Source: Aphodoplasma sp045626925
GTDB lineage: Bacteria; Bacillota; Clostridia; UBA1381; UMGS1253
NCBI GenBank assembly: GCA_045626925.1
Contig: JAZUQZ010000004.1
Coordinates: 1-52,323, forward strand
Reading direction: 5' to 3'
DNA: 52,323 nt
Translations under genes and position numbers: made by a program
In this document: one piece after another, positions 1 through 9,106 of the stretch
How positions within the stretch are numbered: the first letter of the stretch is position 1
Layout of the letters: every line of letters begins with the position of its first letter
The notes under the pieces: generated by a model
What the model saw: only the letters and a program-made list of their open reading frames with translations
Databases searched by the model: none
What the model was told of the DNA's origin: nothing

Positions 1-2013
1 ATCACAAGAGCATCGGGCGAAACAGTAGGAAAATACAATCTTATAATAAATGCACAAGAGCTTTTGAATAATTACACATTTGCATTTGCAGGTGGTACAA
101 CGCCACAGTTTGAAATTCTTGCAAAAGAGAATCAGACAATAACTTCTGTTACAATTCCGGAAAATATAAAATATGGTGACAGAGCATTTAGTATTGTTGC
201 TATTGCTGATTCGGGACTTGATACTTTTACTTATACAACAACCGATACAGAAGGCAAGGTTATTACATTAGATAACGGCGTGATCACAATTGTAGGCGTG
301 GGAACTGCAAAGGTTATAATAAACCAGGCAGGAAACTACAAATACAATGCCGCTCCTGCAGTTGAAAAGCAAATCGTTATAAACAAAAGGGAAATTGAAA
401 TAGAAGCAATTGATTTAGAAGCTTCATCGGTAACATTTAGTAATGTTGTTGAAGGTGACGATGTTTCAATTGATTTTACAAAGATTAGTACAAAGTTAAA
501 TGATGATGCAACAGAGCTTATTGTATCAAACTTTATTTTAACAGGCACAGATGTACAAAAATATACACTTGTTAATTCAGAAAGCAAGAATATTGCAATA
601 ACATCTGCGGGAACTATTACAGTGCCTGCAGAGGGGGCAACACTTGGTACGGTTGATAAGGTTGCAGGAGCAGAAGATAAGGTAATTGTAAGCTCAATTA
701 CAATCACACCGGGAGCGGAGGTAGAGCTTGACTTTACAAACGACGGCGGAGAAACAGTAAACGAAGTGTCATTACCAAAAGATAGTCTTAGCAACGCGGC
801 ATCGCTTGAGATTACGCTTTCGAATACTACTATGGAGTTTGATGCAACGGCAATTGCTGCAATTGCAGGTCTTGCAGATACAAATGTTTCGTTTAGAGCA
901 GAGTTGTTGACACCAAATGAGGACCTTACAAGTGCACAGCTTAATACCTATAATTCAATCAATTCACTTGTTAAAACGGTGTATGCTTTGTCGATTGGCA
1001 ACACAGGGATTAACTTTAATGGTGGAGTTGCAAGCTTTATGGTAAATTATACAAAGCCTGCAAACAGTGGCACAGTCAAAGCAGCATACATTAACGATTC
1101 GGGTGTACTCGATCATACAGGCATATCGATTGCTTTTGTAGCAAACGACTTATACAAATTAACTGTTCCGCATTTATCGGATTATGTAATTTATGCAGAG
1201 CCTATATCGCAAGGTAATAATGGCGGCGGTGGCGGCGGTCCTATAGGATACACTGTAAAATTTGATTCTAATGGTGGAAACGATATAAAGTCAATAACAA
1301 TTTTAAAGAGTGCTCCAATTGAAGAACCAGAAGCTCCTACAAGAGATGGATATGAGTTTGGCGGCTGGTACACAGATGAAAAACTTACACAGAAATATGA
1401 TTTTGCAACAGTAGTTAAAAAATCAATGACTCTTTATGCAAAATGGATAGAAAATGTGCAAGGTGTACATTTTACAGATGTAAGCGAAAATGATTGGTTC
1501 TATGACAGCGTTATGGCAGCATACGAAAGAGGCCTAATGGTTGGTATGACAGATACGACATTTGCTCCAAAGGATAATGTTACAAGAGCAATGTTTGTGA
1601 CGGTTCTTCACAGAATGTCGGGCGATACACAAAATACAAAGGATATTGCATTTGCCGATGTTTTACCAAACAGCTATTATGCTTCTGCAGTTTCGTGGGC
1701 GAAGAGAAATGGTATTGTATCCGGAATAAGCGAAACAGAGTTTGGAGTTGATATGCACATTACTCGTGAGCAAATGGCAACAATGCTATACAGATACGCA
1801 GAATATAAGGGTATGGATACAACTATTGCAGTTGGTATGGTTGGATATGCTGATAGCAGTGAAATATCTGATTATGCAAACTCTGCAGTTATATGGGCGA
1901 ACCAGCATGGCATAATGAAAGGCAATTCGGATAACACATTTGCACCGCGCAACAGTGCGATAAGAGCAGAGCTTGCAGCAGTGTTTGTAAGAACAATGGA
2001 TATACTAAAGTAA
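1..2013 (+). CDS. SLH-domain surface protein, 5' end outside window
   Basis: The frame is open from base 1, so the N-terminus and any signal peptide lie upstream; 670 codons are visible. Order seen: MBG/YDG-like beta-sandwich repeats over about the first 200 residues, a middle region, a glycine-rich linker (GNNGGGGGGPIGY), a Listeria-Bacteroides (InlB B-type) repeat with FDSNGG near its start and GYEFGGWY and LYAKW further on, then three S-layer homology domains filling the last ~185 residues (FTDVSENDWFYDSV, FADVLPNSYYASAV, YADSSEISDYANSA). SLH domains anchor proteins to cell-wall secondary polymers, so this is a non-covalently bound surface protein, possibly an adhesin. Its ligand cannot be inferred. 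A strong terminator follows directly. Confidence 0.9.
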   Translation: MTRASGETVGKYNLIINAQELLNNYTFAFAGGTTPQFEILAKENQTITSVTIPENIKYGDRAFSIVAIADSGLDTFTYTTTDTEGKVITLDNGVITIVGVGTAKVIINQAGNYKYNAAPAVEKQIVINKREIEIEAIDLEASSVTFSNVVEGDDVSIDFTKISTKLNDDATELIVSNFILTGTDVQKYTLVNSESKNIAITSAGTITVPAEGATLGTVDKVAGAEDKVIVSSITITPGAEVELDFTNDGGETVNEVSLPKDSLSNAASLEITLSNTTMEFDATAIAAIAGLADTNVSFRAELLTPNEDLTSAQLNTYNSINSLVKTVYALSIGNTGINFNGGVASFMVNYTKPANSGTVKAAYINDSGVLDHTGISIAFVANDLYKLTVPHLSDYVIYAEPISQGNNGGGGGGPIGYTVKFDSNGGNDIKSITILKSAPIEEPEAPTRDGYEFGGWYTDEKLTQKYDFATVVKKSMTLYAKWIENVQGVHFTDVSENDWFYDSVMAAYERGLMVGMTDTTFAPKDNVTRAMFVTVLHRMSGDTQNTKDIAFADVLPNSYYASAVSWAKRNGIVSGISETEFGVDMHITREQMATMLYRYAEYKGMDTTIAVGMVGYADSSEISDYANSAVIWANQHGIMKGNSDNTFAPRNSAIRAELAAVFVRTMDILK

Positions 2014-2024
2014 TATAAAAAAAT

Positions 2025-2059
2025 AAAAAGGGGTCGCTATAAATGCCGACTCCTTTTTT
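2025..2059 (+). terminator. Rho-independent terminator after SLH gene
   Basis: An A-rich left arm with GGGGTCG pairs with CGACTCC, ten-base loop, then six T. It lies 12 bases after the SLH stop codon. Confidence 0.85.
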
Positions 2060-2162
2060 GTGTAAAAAAGAAAAAATTTTTGCATAAAAATACACTAACA
2101 TAAAAATTATTGTTGCCAAAAAGGTATTTGTGTGTTATGATTATACAAAAGGGGTGAGTTTT

Positions 2163-2864
2163 TTGGCAGAGTGGTTTATGACTTGGTGGGAAGGGATACA
2201 AAAAGATTTTATCTTAAACTTTATCACCGAGAACAGATATATGCATATAGTAACGGGCTTTGGTGTTACGATTCAGGTTTCACTTTTGTCCGTATTGATT
2301 GGTATAATTATTGGTGTATTTGTAGCATTAGCAGCACTTTCTAAAAATAAGCCGCTAAACACAGTTTCGCGTTGGTATACAGATATTATACGCGGCACGC
2401 CGTCGGTTACGCAGTTGCTTATCGTATACTTTGTAATTTTCGGTTCATCAAGACTTGATAAATGGATAATTGCAAGTATTGCCTTTGGTATAAATTCCGG
2501 TGCGTATGTTTCGGAGATTATTCGTGCAGGAATACAAAGCGTTGACCATGGCCAAGTTGAGGCAGGGCGCTCGCTTGGACTTTCAGCATCGCAGACAATG
2601 ATAAAGATTATCATTCCACAAGCAGTCAAGAATATATTCCCTGCACTCGTAAATGAGTTTATCGTACTTATAAAAGAAACCGCTATAGTAGGCTTTATCG
2701 GACTTGAGGACCTTGCAAAAGGTGGTGACTTTATAAGAAGTCGCACATATTCAGCGTTTATGCCTCTTGTTGGTACAGCGATTATATACTTTATATTGAT
2801 AAAGCTACTTACAAAGTTCTTTACAATGATAGAAAAAAGACTTAGAAAGTCCGAAATCAGATAA
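2163..2864 (+). CDS. Polar amino-acid ABC transporter permease
   Basis: Membrane subunit of a HisM/GlnP-type importer that forms the channel for amino-acid uptake. About five hydrophobic segments are visible. The EAA cytoplasmic loop reads EAGRSLGLSASQTMIKIIIP, and RGTPSVTQLLIVYF is the family hallmark. The frame is open back to a GTG at 2130, but the TTG at 2163 sits about six bases after AAAGGGGTGAG, so I take that start (233 aa). It is first in a three-gene operon with the ATPase 23 bases downstream. Substrate is not determinable; glutamine, arginine or cystine are usual for this family. Confidence 0.88.
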   Translation: MAEWFMTWWEGIQKDFILNFITENRYMHIVTGFGVTIQVSLLSVLIGIIIGVFVALAALSKNKPLNTVSRWYTDIIRGTPSVTQLLIVYFVIFGSSRLDKWIIASIAFGINSGAYVSEIIRAGIQSVDHGQVEAGRSLGLSASQTMIKIIIPQAVKNIFPALVNEFIVLIKETAIVGFIGLEDLAKGGDFIRSRTYSAFMPLVGTAIIYFILIKLLTKFFTMIEKRLRKSEIR

Positions 2865-2887
2865 AACAGTAAAGTCAGGAGATTGTT

Positions 2888-3610
2888 ATGATTAAAGTTA
2901 AAAATTTGCATAAGCATTTTGGGAAACTTGAGGTGCTTTGTGGAATAGATGAGCATATTAAAAAAGGTGAGGTTGTTGTTGTAATCGGACCGTCAGGCTC
3001 TGGCAAATCGACATTTTTAAGATGCCTCAACTTGCTTGAAACACCTACAAAGGGTGAAATTTATATTGATGATGAGCTTATAAATGCACCAAAGGTCAAT
3101 GTAAACAGAATTCGTCAAAAAATGGGTATGGTTTTTCAACAGTTCAATCTTTTTCCGCATTTGACGATAATGAATAATATTACACTTGCACCGATGCAGA
3201 TTAAAAAAATGAGTAAACAGGATGCGGTTGCCCTTGGGACGAAGCTTTTGGACAGGGTTGGTCTGCTTGATAAGGCAGATGCATATCCGGCTCAGCTCTC
3301 CGGCGGTCAAAAGCAGCGCGTTGCGATTGCGCGTGCTCTTGCAATGGAGCCTGAAATAATGCTTTTTGATGAGCCTACATCGGCACTTGACCCGGAGATG
3401 GTTGGTGAAGTTTTAGATGTTATGAAGGATTTGGCACGCGACGGCATGACCATGGTTGTAGTAACTCATGAGATGGGCTTTGCGAAAGAGGTTGGTTCAA
3501 GGGTTTTGTTTATGGACCAGGGAGTAATTGTAGAGCAAAACAACCCGACAGAGCTTTTTACAAATCCGCAGCATGAGAGAACACAGTCGTTTTTGAGCAA
3601 GGTTTTATAA
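2888..3610 (+). CDS. Polar amino-acid ABC transporter ATP-binding protein
   Basis: GlnQ/HisP-type ATPase of 240 aa, the normal length. Walker A is GPSGSGKST (residues ~35-43), the Q-loop is VFQQFNLFPH, the signature is LSGGQKQRVAIARAL, and Walker B with the catalytic glutamate is IMLFDEPTSALDPE. The H-loop histidine is in VVTHEMGF. All catalytic residues are present. It starts at an ATG shortly after AGGAG and works with the permease upstream and the lipoprotein downstream. Confidence 0.95.
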   Translation: MIKVKNLHKHFGKLEVLCGIDEHIKKGEVVVVIGPSGSGKSTFLRCLNLLETPTKGEIYIDDELINAPKVNVNRIRQKMGMVFQQFNLFPHLTIMNNITLAPMQIKKMSKQDAVALGTKLLDRVGLLDKADAYPAQLSGGQKQRVAIARALAMEPEIMLFDEPTSALDPEMVGEVLDVMKDLARDGMTMVVVTHEMGFAKEVGSRVLFMDQGVIVEQNNPTELFTNPQHERTQSFLSKVL

Positions 3611-3678
3611 TTTTAAATTATTGAGGAGGCTTGCATATAGCAGCCTACCTTGGTTATATTTTAAGGAGGATGGTAAAA

Positions 3679-4440
3679 ATGAAAAAGGTATTAAAGGTAG
3701 TAGCACTTGTAGCATGCTTATGCTTGGTAGTTGGAATGTTTGCTGGTTGTGGCCAAACTACATCTGAGGATGATGTAATCGTAATGGGTACAAATGCAGA
3801 GTTCCCACCATTTGAGTATGTTACAGAGAATGGCATTGTTGACAATTTTAGTGGCATTGATGTTGCAATTGCAAAGGAAATTGCTGACAGTATGGGTAAA
3901 AAACTAAAGATTGAGAACATGGAGTTTGAGTCGCTTTTGATGGCTCTTGCAACAGGCAAGGTTGACTTTGTTGCAGCTGGTATGACAGTAAAGCCTGATA
4001 GACTTGAGAGCGTTGATTTTTCTGATACATACTACAACGCAAAACAGGTTATGATTGTAAAAGAGGGTAGCGATATCAAATCTGCAAAGGATTTAGAGGG
4101 CAAGAAGATTGGTGTTGTTCTTGGTTATACAGGAGATACAACAGTTACAGAGACACTTGGTTTTGAGCCTGAAAGATTTAAGAAGGGCGCAGACGCTGTT
4201 ATGGACCTTGTAAATGACAGACTTGATGTTGTTGTAATTGACTCTGCACCTGCAAAAGCATTTGTAGAAAAGAATGCCGGCCTTGCAATCGTTGAGGATG
4301 CTGAGGCATTTGAAAACGAAGAGTATGCAATTGCAATTCCTAAGGGCGATACAGAGCTTGCAGGAAAAATCAATGAAGTTCTTAAGACACTTAAGGAGAG
4401 CGGAAAAATTGATGAGTTTGGTGCAACATATTCAGAATAA
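3679..4440 (+). CDS. Amino-acid ABC transporter substrate-binding lipoprotein
   Basis: Family 3 extracellular solute-binding protein (253 aa), which delivers the amino acid to the importer encoded just upstream. The ATG at 3679 follows AAGGAGG with good spacing and gives a classic lipoprotein signal: Lys-Lys, a hydrophobic core, then the lipobox MFAGC with Cys24 as the lipidated residue. The mature part starts with the family motif MGTNAEFPPFEYV and contains SGIDVAIAKEIA and GKKIGVVLGYTGD. The frame is open 16 codons further upstream, but that would bury the signal peptide. A terminator follows. Confidence 0.93.
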   Translation: MKKVLKVVALVACLCLVVGMFAGCGQTTSEDDVIVMGTNAEFPPFEYVTENGIVDNFSGIDVAIAKEIADSMGKKLKIENMEFESLLMALATGKVDFVAAGMTVKPDRLESVDFSDTYYNAKQVMIVKEGSDIKSAKDLEGKKIGVVLGYTGDTTVTETLGFEPERFKKGADAVMDLVNDRLDVVVIDSAPAKAFVEKNAGLAIVEDAEAFENEEYAIAIPKGDTELAGKINEVLKTLKESGKIDEFGATYSE

Positions 4441-4453
4441 TTTATAAAAATTA

Positions 4454-4486
4454 AAAGGGGCGGGAGAAATTTTCCGCCCTATTTTT
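4454..4486 (+). terminator. Rho-independent terminator after ABC importer operon
   Basis: GGGCGG pairs with CCGCCC across a short A/T loop, followed by ATTTTTA. Confidence 0.75.
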
Positions 4487-4512
4487 ATAAATGCACATGA
4501 CGGAGGGTTGAA

Positions 4513-5224
4513 ATGAGGATTGATAAATATCTGGCAGATTGTGGCATTGGCACACGCAAGGAGATTAAAGAATATATAAAAAATGGGCGTGTTGTGTGTA
4601 ATGGTACTACAATAAAAAGCAGCAGCGAGCATATAAATGAGGCGAGCGATGTGGTGCTTTTTGATGGCGAAAAACTTTTATACAGACGCTTTATATATCT
4701 TATGCTCAACAAACCATCAGGTGTTATAAGTGCGACCGAGGATAAAAAGCTTACAACAGTGATAGACCTTGTGCCACAAAAATATACTCATTTTGATGTA
4801 TTTCCGGTTGGGCGACTTGATATTGATACTACGGGACTTTTGATTCTGACAAATGACGGAGCGCTTGCACACAGACTTACATCGCCAAAGCATCATGCGC
4901 CAAAAACATATTATGCAACTATAGATGGTATTGTTACAAATGATGATGTAGAGGTTTTTTTTGAATGGTGTATGCATAGATGACGGATATGTTTGTAAAA
5001 GTGCCGAGTTAAAAATTCTTAAATCTGAAGATATAAGTGAAATTTTGCTTACTATATATGAGGGCAAATTTCATCAGGTTAAAAGGATGTTTGAGGCTGT
5101 TGGTAAAAAGGTGCTCACCCTAAAGCGTATTTTGATGGGTGGAGTAGAGCTTGATGAAACGCTTGATGAGGGTGAAATGCGACCTTTAAGTGATGATGAA
5201 ATTGAAAAATTAAAAAATATATAG
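4513..5224 (+). pseudogene. RsuA/RluB-type pseudouridine synthase, frameshifted in T8 run
   Basis: Two frames together make one ~236-residue enzyme, the usual size. The first part (4513-4983) has the S4 RNA-binding domain (MRIDKYLADCGIGTRKEI), LNKPSGVISA, and the catalytic-Asp motif GRLDIDTTGLLILTNDG. It then runs into nonsense and a stop. The second part (about 4961-5224, +1 frame) has NGVCIDDGYVCKSAEL, EGKFHQVKRMF and LKRILMGG. The join falls in eight T at 4955-4962; seven T would restore one frame reading VEVFLNGVCIDDGY. The enzyme would isomerise a uridine in rRNA. The gene may be broken, misread in sequencing, or rescued by slippage. Start chosen at ATG after GGAGGG. Confidence 0.85.
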
Positions 5225-5230
5225 GACGAT

Positions 5231-5267
5231 AAAAAATCTGCCAAGTCATATTTGGCAGATTTTTTTT
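5231..5267. terminator. Bidirectional terminator between pseudouridine synthase and feoB
   Basis: Near-perfect hairpin: AAAAAATCTGCCAA pairs with TTGGCAGATTTTTT. It gives a T-run in both directions and separates convergent genes. Confidence 0.9.
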
Positions 5268-7401
5268 ATATAAGAGCAAAAATTTTTGAAATACTTGCTA
5301 CAAGAAAGCATAGGATTATGCCACAGATTGTCGGAATAATAAACGAAGCAATGCTCCATTTTACCGAGCGTGTTTCCTTGTATATTGTAATATATGTTGT
5401 TGCACAAGGCCAATGCATAAGCATAAAAAGCATCGTGCATACGGCCGTTACCCAATTCCAACCATTTGCAACAAGAAGAGTGTGAAGCTCGCAAACACTA
5501 TTTAATTCGGTTATTGTACCCGACATGGTATAACTCATAATTATAATAGGCATCACAATTTCATTTGCAGGCAGACCGAGAATGAACGCTGTTAAAATTA
5601 CGCCGTCAAGTCCAATTGCACGGGCAAACGGGTCAAGAAATGCGTTGCAATATCCGAGCAGAGTTGTGCCGTCAATATATGTATTTGCCATAAGCCATAT
5701 TATAAGTCCGGCAGGAGCGGCGGTGCAAACTGCGCGCCCAAGCACAAACAAAGTTCTGTCAAAAACAGAGCGTACAATCACTTTGCCGACTTGGGGCATA
5801 CGATAGGGGGGCAATTCAAGAGCAAACGATGATGCCTCTCCCTTAAGTATCGTTGTTGATAAAAGATGCGAGATAATAAGCGTAACGGCAATACCTAAAA
5901 CAATTGTTGCACTGAGGATAAGTGTTGATACGACAGACGATGTAAAGCCATTTGCAATTGATAGCGTAAAAAACATACTTATAATGGATATAAGGGTTGG
6001 AAATTTGCCGTTGCATGGTACAAAGCAATTCGTAAGTATTGCAACGAGCCTCTCTCGTGGCGAGTCAATAATTCGGCATCCCGAAACTCCGCACGCATTG
6101 CACCCAAAGCCCATACACATAGTGAGTGCTTGTTTTCCGTGCGCATGTGCTTTTTTGAAAAACTTATCCATATTAAAAGCTATGCGTGGCAGATATCCCA
6201 AATCTTCAAGAAGCGTGAATAATGGAAAAAATATCGCCATAGGCGGAAGCATAACAGAGATGACCCATGAAAGAACATGGTATATTCCGTCCACAAGCAT
6301 TCCCTTTACAAATGGTGGCGCTGTTGCAAATAGTCCACAAAGCTGTTTTTCGATTGTGAAAAGAAAATTATAAATGAGTTGTGACGGATAATTTGCACCC
6401 CAGATTGTAATCCAAAAAATAACAAACATCAACAAAAGCATTACAGGGATACCGGTCTTTTTCGATGTCAAAAAATCGTCTATACGCCTGTCGCGTGCGT
6501 TATAATTATCGACTGTGTTTACACAGCTTTTATAAATTTTTTCACTTTCATATACTATTTTTGATACAAGCAAATCGCGAAGCTTTTCGCGGTCAATTCC
6601 ATTTTCTATAAGTATTTTTCTTGCTTCGGAAAGACTTTTTTTAAACCGTTTATCGTCATATATATTGTAGCCCAAAAAGCTATTTAAGGAACTGATAAAA
6701 CCATCATCTTCTTCTATAAGACGAAGTGCAAGCCACTTGGTATTTATATTATTACATATACGCTCAACATCATCACAAATTTTGCTGATTGCATTTTCTA
6801 TAATTTCGTCATAAACTATTGTGCGTGGTTGCCGTCTCTTACTATATGCCATTTTTTCAAGCTCAAAGCATAGTTTGTCGAGACCTGCGCCGTTTCGTGC
6901 GCTGGTAGCTATAACCGGAATGTTTAGAATATCGGAAAGTTTTTTTAGGTCAATCTTAATAGCTTTCTTTTTGGCTTCATCAACAAGGTTTACGCACAAA
7001 ACAGCATTTGATGTAATTTCAAGTATCTGCAAAACGAGATTGAGATTTCGTTCAAGGCATGTCGCATCTGCCACGACGCAAATTACATCAGAATCGCCAA
7101 AGCATATGTAGTCGCGCGCAACCTCTTCCTCGACCGAGCTTGCAAGTATCGAATATGTGCCCGGCATATCTACAAGTGTGTAGGTTGTAGAATTGTAAAC
7201 AAAACTGCCACGCGCGTTTGTTACGGTTTTTCCCGGCCAGTTGCCCGTATGTTGATTAAGGCCCGTAAGATTATTAAAAACAGTGCTCTTTCCAACATTT
7301 GGGTTTCCTGCAAGACCGATTGTTTTAGTTGGATATGCTTTGCTTTGCTCTGTGGCGTCATTTTTGCGTCTATGTATTTTTTTGTTCTCATCTTTGAGCA
7401 T
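5266..7401 (-). CDS. feoB: Ferrous iron transport protein B
   Basis: GTP-dependent Fe(II) uptake permease, 711 aa. The N-terminal G domain shows G1 GNPNVGKST (residues ~32-40), G3 DMPGTYS, G4 NLVDE and G5 SARNGAG. A helical domain follows, then many membrane segments including two nucleoside-recognition (Gate) repeats around MGFGCNACGVSGCRI and GLPANEIVMPIIIMSY. The ATG at 7401 lies six bases after AAGGAGG, while an ATG two codons earlier is too close to it. FeoA is encoded 34 bases upstream on the same strand, the standard feoAB order. Cytoplasmic membrane. Confidence 0.96.
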   Translation of the reverse strand: MLKDENKKIHRRKNDATEQSKAYPTKTIGLAGNPNVGKSTVFNNLTGLNQHTGNWPGKTVTNARGSFVYNSTTYTLVDMPGTYSILASSVEEEVARDYICFGDSDVICVVADATCLERNLNLVLQILEITSNAVLCVNLVDEAKKKAIKIDLKKLSDILNIPVIATSARNGAGLDKLCFELEKMAYSKRRQPRTIVYDEIIENAISKICDDVERICNNINTKWLALRLIEEDDGFISSLNSFLGYNIYDDKRFKKSLSEARKILIENGIDREKLRDLLVSKIVYESEKIYKSCVNTVDNYNARDRRIDDFLTSKKTGIPVMLLLMFVIFWITIWGANYPSQLIYNFLFTIEKQLCGLFATAPPFVKGMLVDGIYHVLSWVISVMLPPMAIFFPLFTLLEDLGYLPRIAFNMDKFFKKAHAHGKQALTMCMGFGCNACGVSGCRIIDSPRERLVAILTNCFVPCNGKFPTLISIISMFFTLSIANGFTSSVVSTLILSATIVLGIAVTLIISHLLSTTILKGEASSFALELPPYRMPQVGKVIVRSVFDRTLFVLGRAVCTAAPAGLIIWLMANTYIDGTTLLGYCNAFLDPFARAIGLDGVILTAFILGLPANEIVMPIIIMSYTMSGTITELNSVCELHTLLVANGWNWVTAVCTMLFMLMHWPCATTYITIYKETRSVKWSIASFIIPTICGIILCFLVASISKIFALI

Positions 7402-7435
7402 ATGCATCCTCCTTGGCACAAATTTTATTTATATA

Positions 7436-7678
7436 TTACTCACATAATTCTACAAAAATCTTTCCCGCGTCTTCGCGTCTTAATGCGATGACGGTGCCAC
7501 GCACAAAATATGCCACAGGGTCGCCTGACGGGCTTTTGTGAAGGGCTTCGACATTTGTGCCATTTACAAGTCCAAGGTCAAGCATGCGTCTTCTTTGAGT
7601 GCCGATAGCATCAAGACCCAAAACACGACAGCATTGACCGATACAAACCCTATCGAGCGAGAGAGGCGCATTATCCAT
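7436..7678 (-). CDS. feoA: Ferrous iron transport protein A
   Basis: An 80-aa SH3-like protein that assists FeoB. Family features are GQCCRVLGLDAIGTQRRRMLDLGLVNGT in outline (seen as RRMLDLGLVNG) and the C-terminal strand RGTVIALRREDAGKIFV. The ATG is preceded by AAAGGTGG. It forms an operon with feoB. I looked upstream for a Fur or DtxR box and found no convincing one. Confidence 0.93.
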   Translation of the reverse strand: MDNAPLSLDRVCIGQCCRVLGLDAIGTQRRRMLDLGLVNGTNVEALHKSPSGDPVAYFVRGTVIALRREDAGKIFVELCE

Positions 7679-7884
7679 AGATATCTACCACCTTTCGTTA
7701 TAATTTTGCGCCATATGTCTTTTATATAACATGTGACGCTTTCCCTCACAATAAATATATGAGTATGCTTTGATATGTGTTACCTTGAAACAGAGATTGT
7801 GCGCGAAGTTATAAAAACTTATTGTCTATTAAATTTTTTCTATAGAGAAGTGTAAAAAGGCTTGGAAAAAGGAAAGAAAAAAGC

Positions 7885-7920
7885 AATAAAAAAGGACGCT
7901 GTTATATAAACGGCGCCTTT
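7885..7920 (-). terminator. Terminator downstream of thiT
   Basis: On the minus strand AAAGGCGC pairs with GCGTCCTTT with a single bulge, and a T-run follows. Confidence 0.75.
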
Positions 7921-7938
7921 TAATTTTATAAAATAATT

Positions 7939-8481
7939 TTAATATTTTTTGATAAATTTTCCAAGAAGTGCAAGTACAACAGAAGTGATAATAATTTCCG
8001 GAATCATGTATGTTCCGTTGTATATAAGCGAATATGAAAGAACGCTTTGACCTTCATCGGCATACACGCCCCAAATTAGTATACCTGATAATATGTGACA
8101 TATGTAACGCAACAAAGTCGTTATGGCACCGGATACGGGGATTGCCCAGACCTTTTTACCGAGCATTTTATAAAACGCTCCTGCAAGACCAAGTACACCA
8201 AAGGCAAACACATAATCAAGTAGCACCACCAACACAAAATAGCCAAGTGTTTGTGTCGGTGGTGGGTAAAAGCCTGTAATAATTTGAATTATTGCGTATG
8301 ATAATGATGCAATAAGTCCCCACTTCACCGAAAATATGAGTGATACGATGATGATTGGCACCATGCTTGCAAGTGTGATTGAACCACCTTGGAGCCATGG
8401 AGCGGGCAATAGCTTTGATACTATTGCAAGTACAGTAGCGAGTGCAACCATAAGTGCACTTGTTGTAAGTTTTTTTGTCAT
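7939..8481 (-). CDS. thiT: ECF transporter thiamine-binding subunit ThiT
   Basis: S-component (180 aa, six hydrophobic segments) of an energy-coupling-factor importer that captures thiamine. It needs the shared EcfA-A'-T module, not encoded in this window. The N-terminus (LTTSALMVALATVLAIVSKL) carries the AxxxA-type contact helix of S-components, and WLQGGSITLASMVPI plus the ITGF and PPPTQT loop resemble the ThiT family. The assignment is strongly supported by the TPP riboswitch immediately upstream. The ATG follows AGGAGGAG. Confidence 0.9.
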   Translation of the reverse strand: MTKKLTTSALMVALATVLAIVSKLLPAPWLQGGSITLASMVPIIIVSLIFSVKWGLIASLSYAIIQIITGFYPPPTQTLGYFVLVVLLDYVFAFGVLGLAGAFYKMLGKKVWAIPVSGAITTLLRYICHILSGILIWGVYADEGQSVLSYSLIYNGTYMIPEIIITSVVLALLGKFIKKY

Positions 8482-8535
8482 AAAAATCTCCTCCTTTTTT
8501 TCTTGCGCATAAGAACGAAATTATTTACAAAGCAA

Positions 8536-8567
8536 AATAAAAAACCATTCCCCAGTGCGAGAAACGG
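8536..8567 (-). terminator. Riboswitch expression-platform terminator of thiT
   Basis: On the minus strand CCGTTTCTC pairs with GGGGAATGG (nine pairs including G-U) around a five-base loop, followed by TTTTTTATTTT. It sits between the TPP aptamer and thiT and is the expected OFF structure when TPP is bound. Confidence 0.85.
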
Positions 8568-8581
8568 TCAAAAAAGCTTTG

Positions 8582-8675
8582 TATGTTCCCTACGCCGGCA
8601 TTATCCGTACAGGTTATGTGGGTCAAAGCGGAAATACGCTTAATCTCAGCCTGCTTCAAGCAAGCACCCCAATAT
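8582..8675 (-). ncRNA. TPP riboswitch (THI element) controlling thiT
   Basis: Minus-strand reading gives the conserved THI-box blocks in order: GGGGTGC, GCTGAGA, TGACCC, ACCTG, and GATAATGCCGGCGTAGGGA. The spacing is typical of the aptamer. The element starts near the predicted transcription start and is followed by an intrinsic terminator, so thiamine pyrophosphate should reduce thiT transcription. Confidence 0.97.
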
Positions 8676-8690
8676 TAACTTACGAAATGC

Positions 8691-8719
8691 ATTATATAAC
8701 ATATTTAATGATTTGTCAA
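8691..8719 (-). promoter_or_regulatory. Sigma-A promoter of riboswitch-thiT
   Basis: Perfect consensus on the minus strand: TTGACA, 17-base spacer, TATAAT. The start should fall about 8-12 bases before the aptamer. Confidence 0.92.
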
Positions 8720-8825
8720 GGAAAATTTGGTATAAACTCTTTTGCAATTACATAAAACTGCTTGCAATAATTATAATTTAATGATAAACTAAATGTGTAG
8801 TATATATGACAAGGAGATGAGTGTA

Positions 8826-9092
8826 GTGAAAATAAAAAGTGGTTATATACTTCGTGAGGTAGCAGAAAATAATGTTGTAATTCCTGTTGGAGAAGAAACC
8901 GTAAATTTTAACGGCATAATGACACTTAATGACTCCGGTGCTTTTTTATGGAGTATACTTTCGGCGCGTGATGTAGATGAAAAAGAGCTTGTGGATGCGA
9001 TGCTTGAAGAGTACGAAATAGATGAAAAAACTGCAAGTGAGGATATAAAGGATTTTATCGCAACTATAAGCGAAAAAGGATTTTTAGAGTAA
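8826..9092 (+). CDS. PqqD-family protein
   Basis: Small protein of 88 aa resembling PqqD (PF05402), the peptide-binding chaperone fold of RiPP biosynthesis. The pattern seen is SGYILREVAENNVVIPV near the N-terminus, then LNDSGAFLWSIL and a helix ending GFLE. The GTG at 8826 is about nine bases after AAGGAG; an in-frame ATG at 8793 lies before the ribosome site. The next gene, a S26-type peptidase, starts 14 bases later and is probably co-transcribed. No precursor peptide or radical-SAM gene is visible nearby, so the role is unknown. Confidence 0.75.
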   Translation: MKIKSGYILREVAENNVVIPVGEETVNFNGIMTLNDSGAFLWSILSARDVDEKELVDAMLEEYEIDEKTASEDIKDFIATISEKGFLE

Positions 9093-9106
9093 GTGTAGGG
9101 GAGCGT

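Noticed and set aside
336..794. Minus-strand ORF under the SLH gene
   Set aside because: It is a shadow of the plus-strand repeats: Ser/Val-rich with no ribosome site or family motif.
7679..7938. Fur or DtxR box upstream of feoA
   Set aside because: AT-rich inverted stretches exist but none matches a known consensus well enough.
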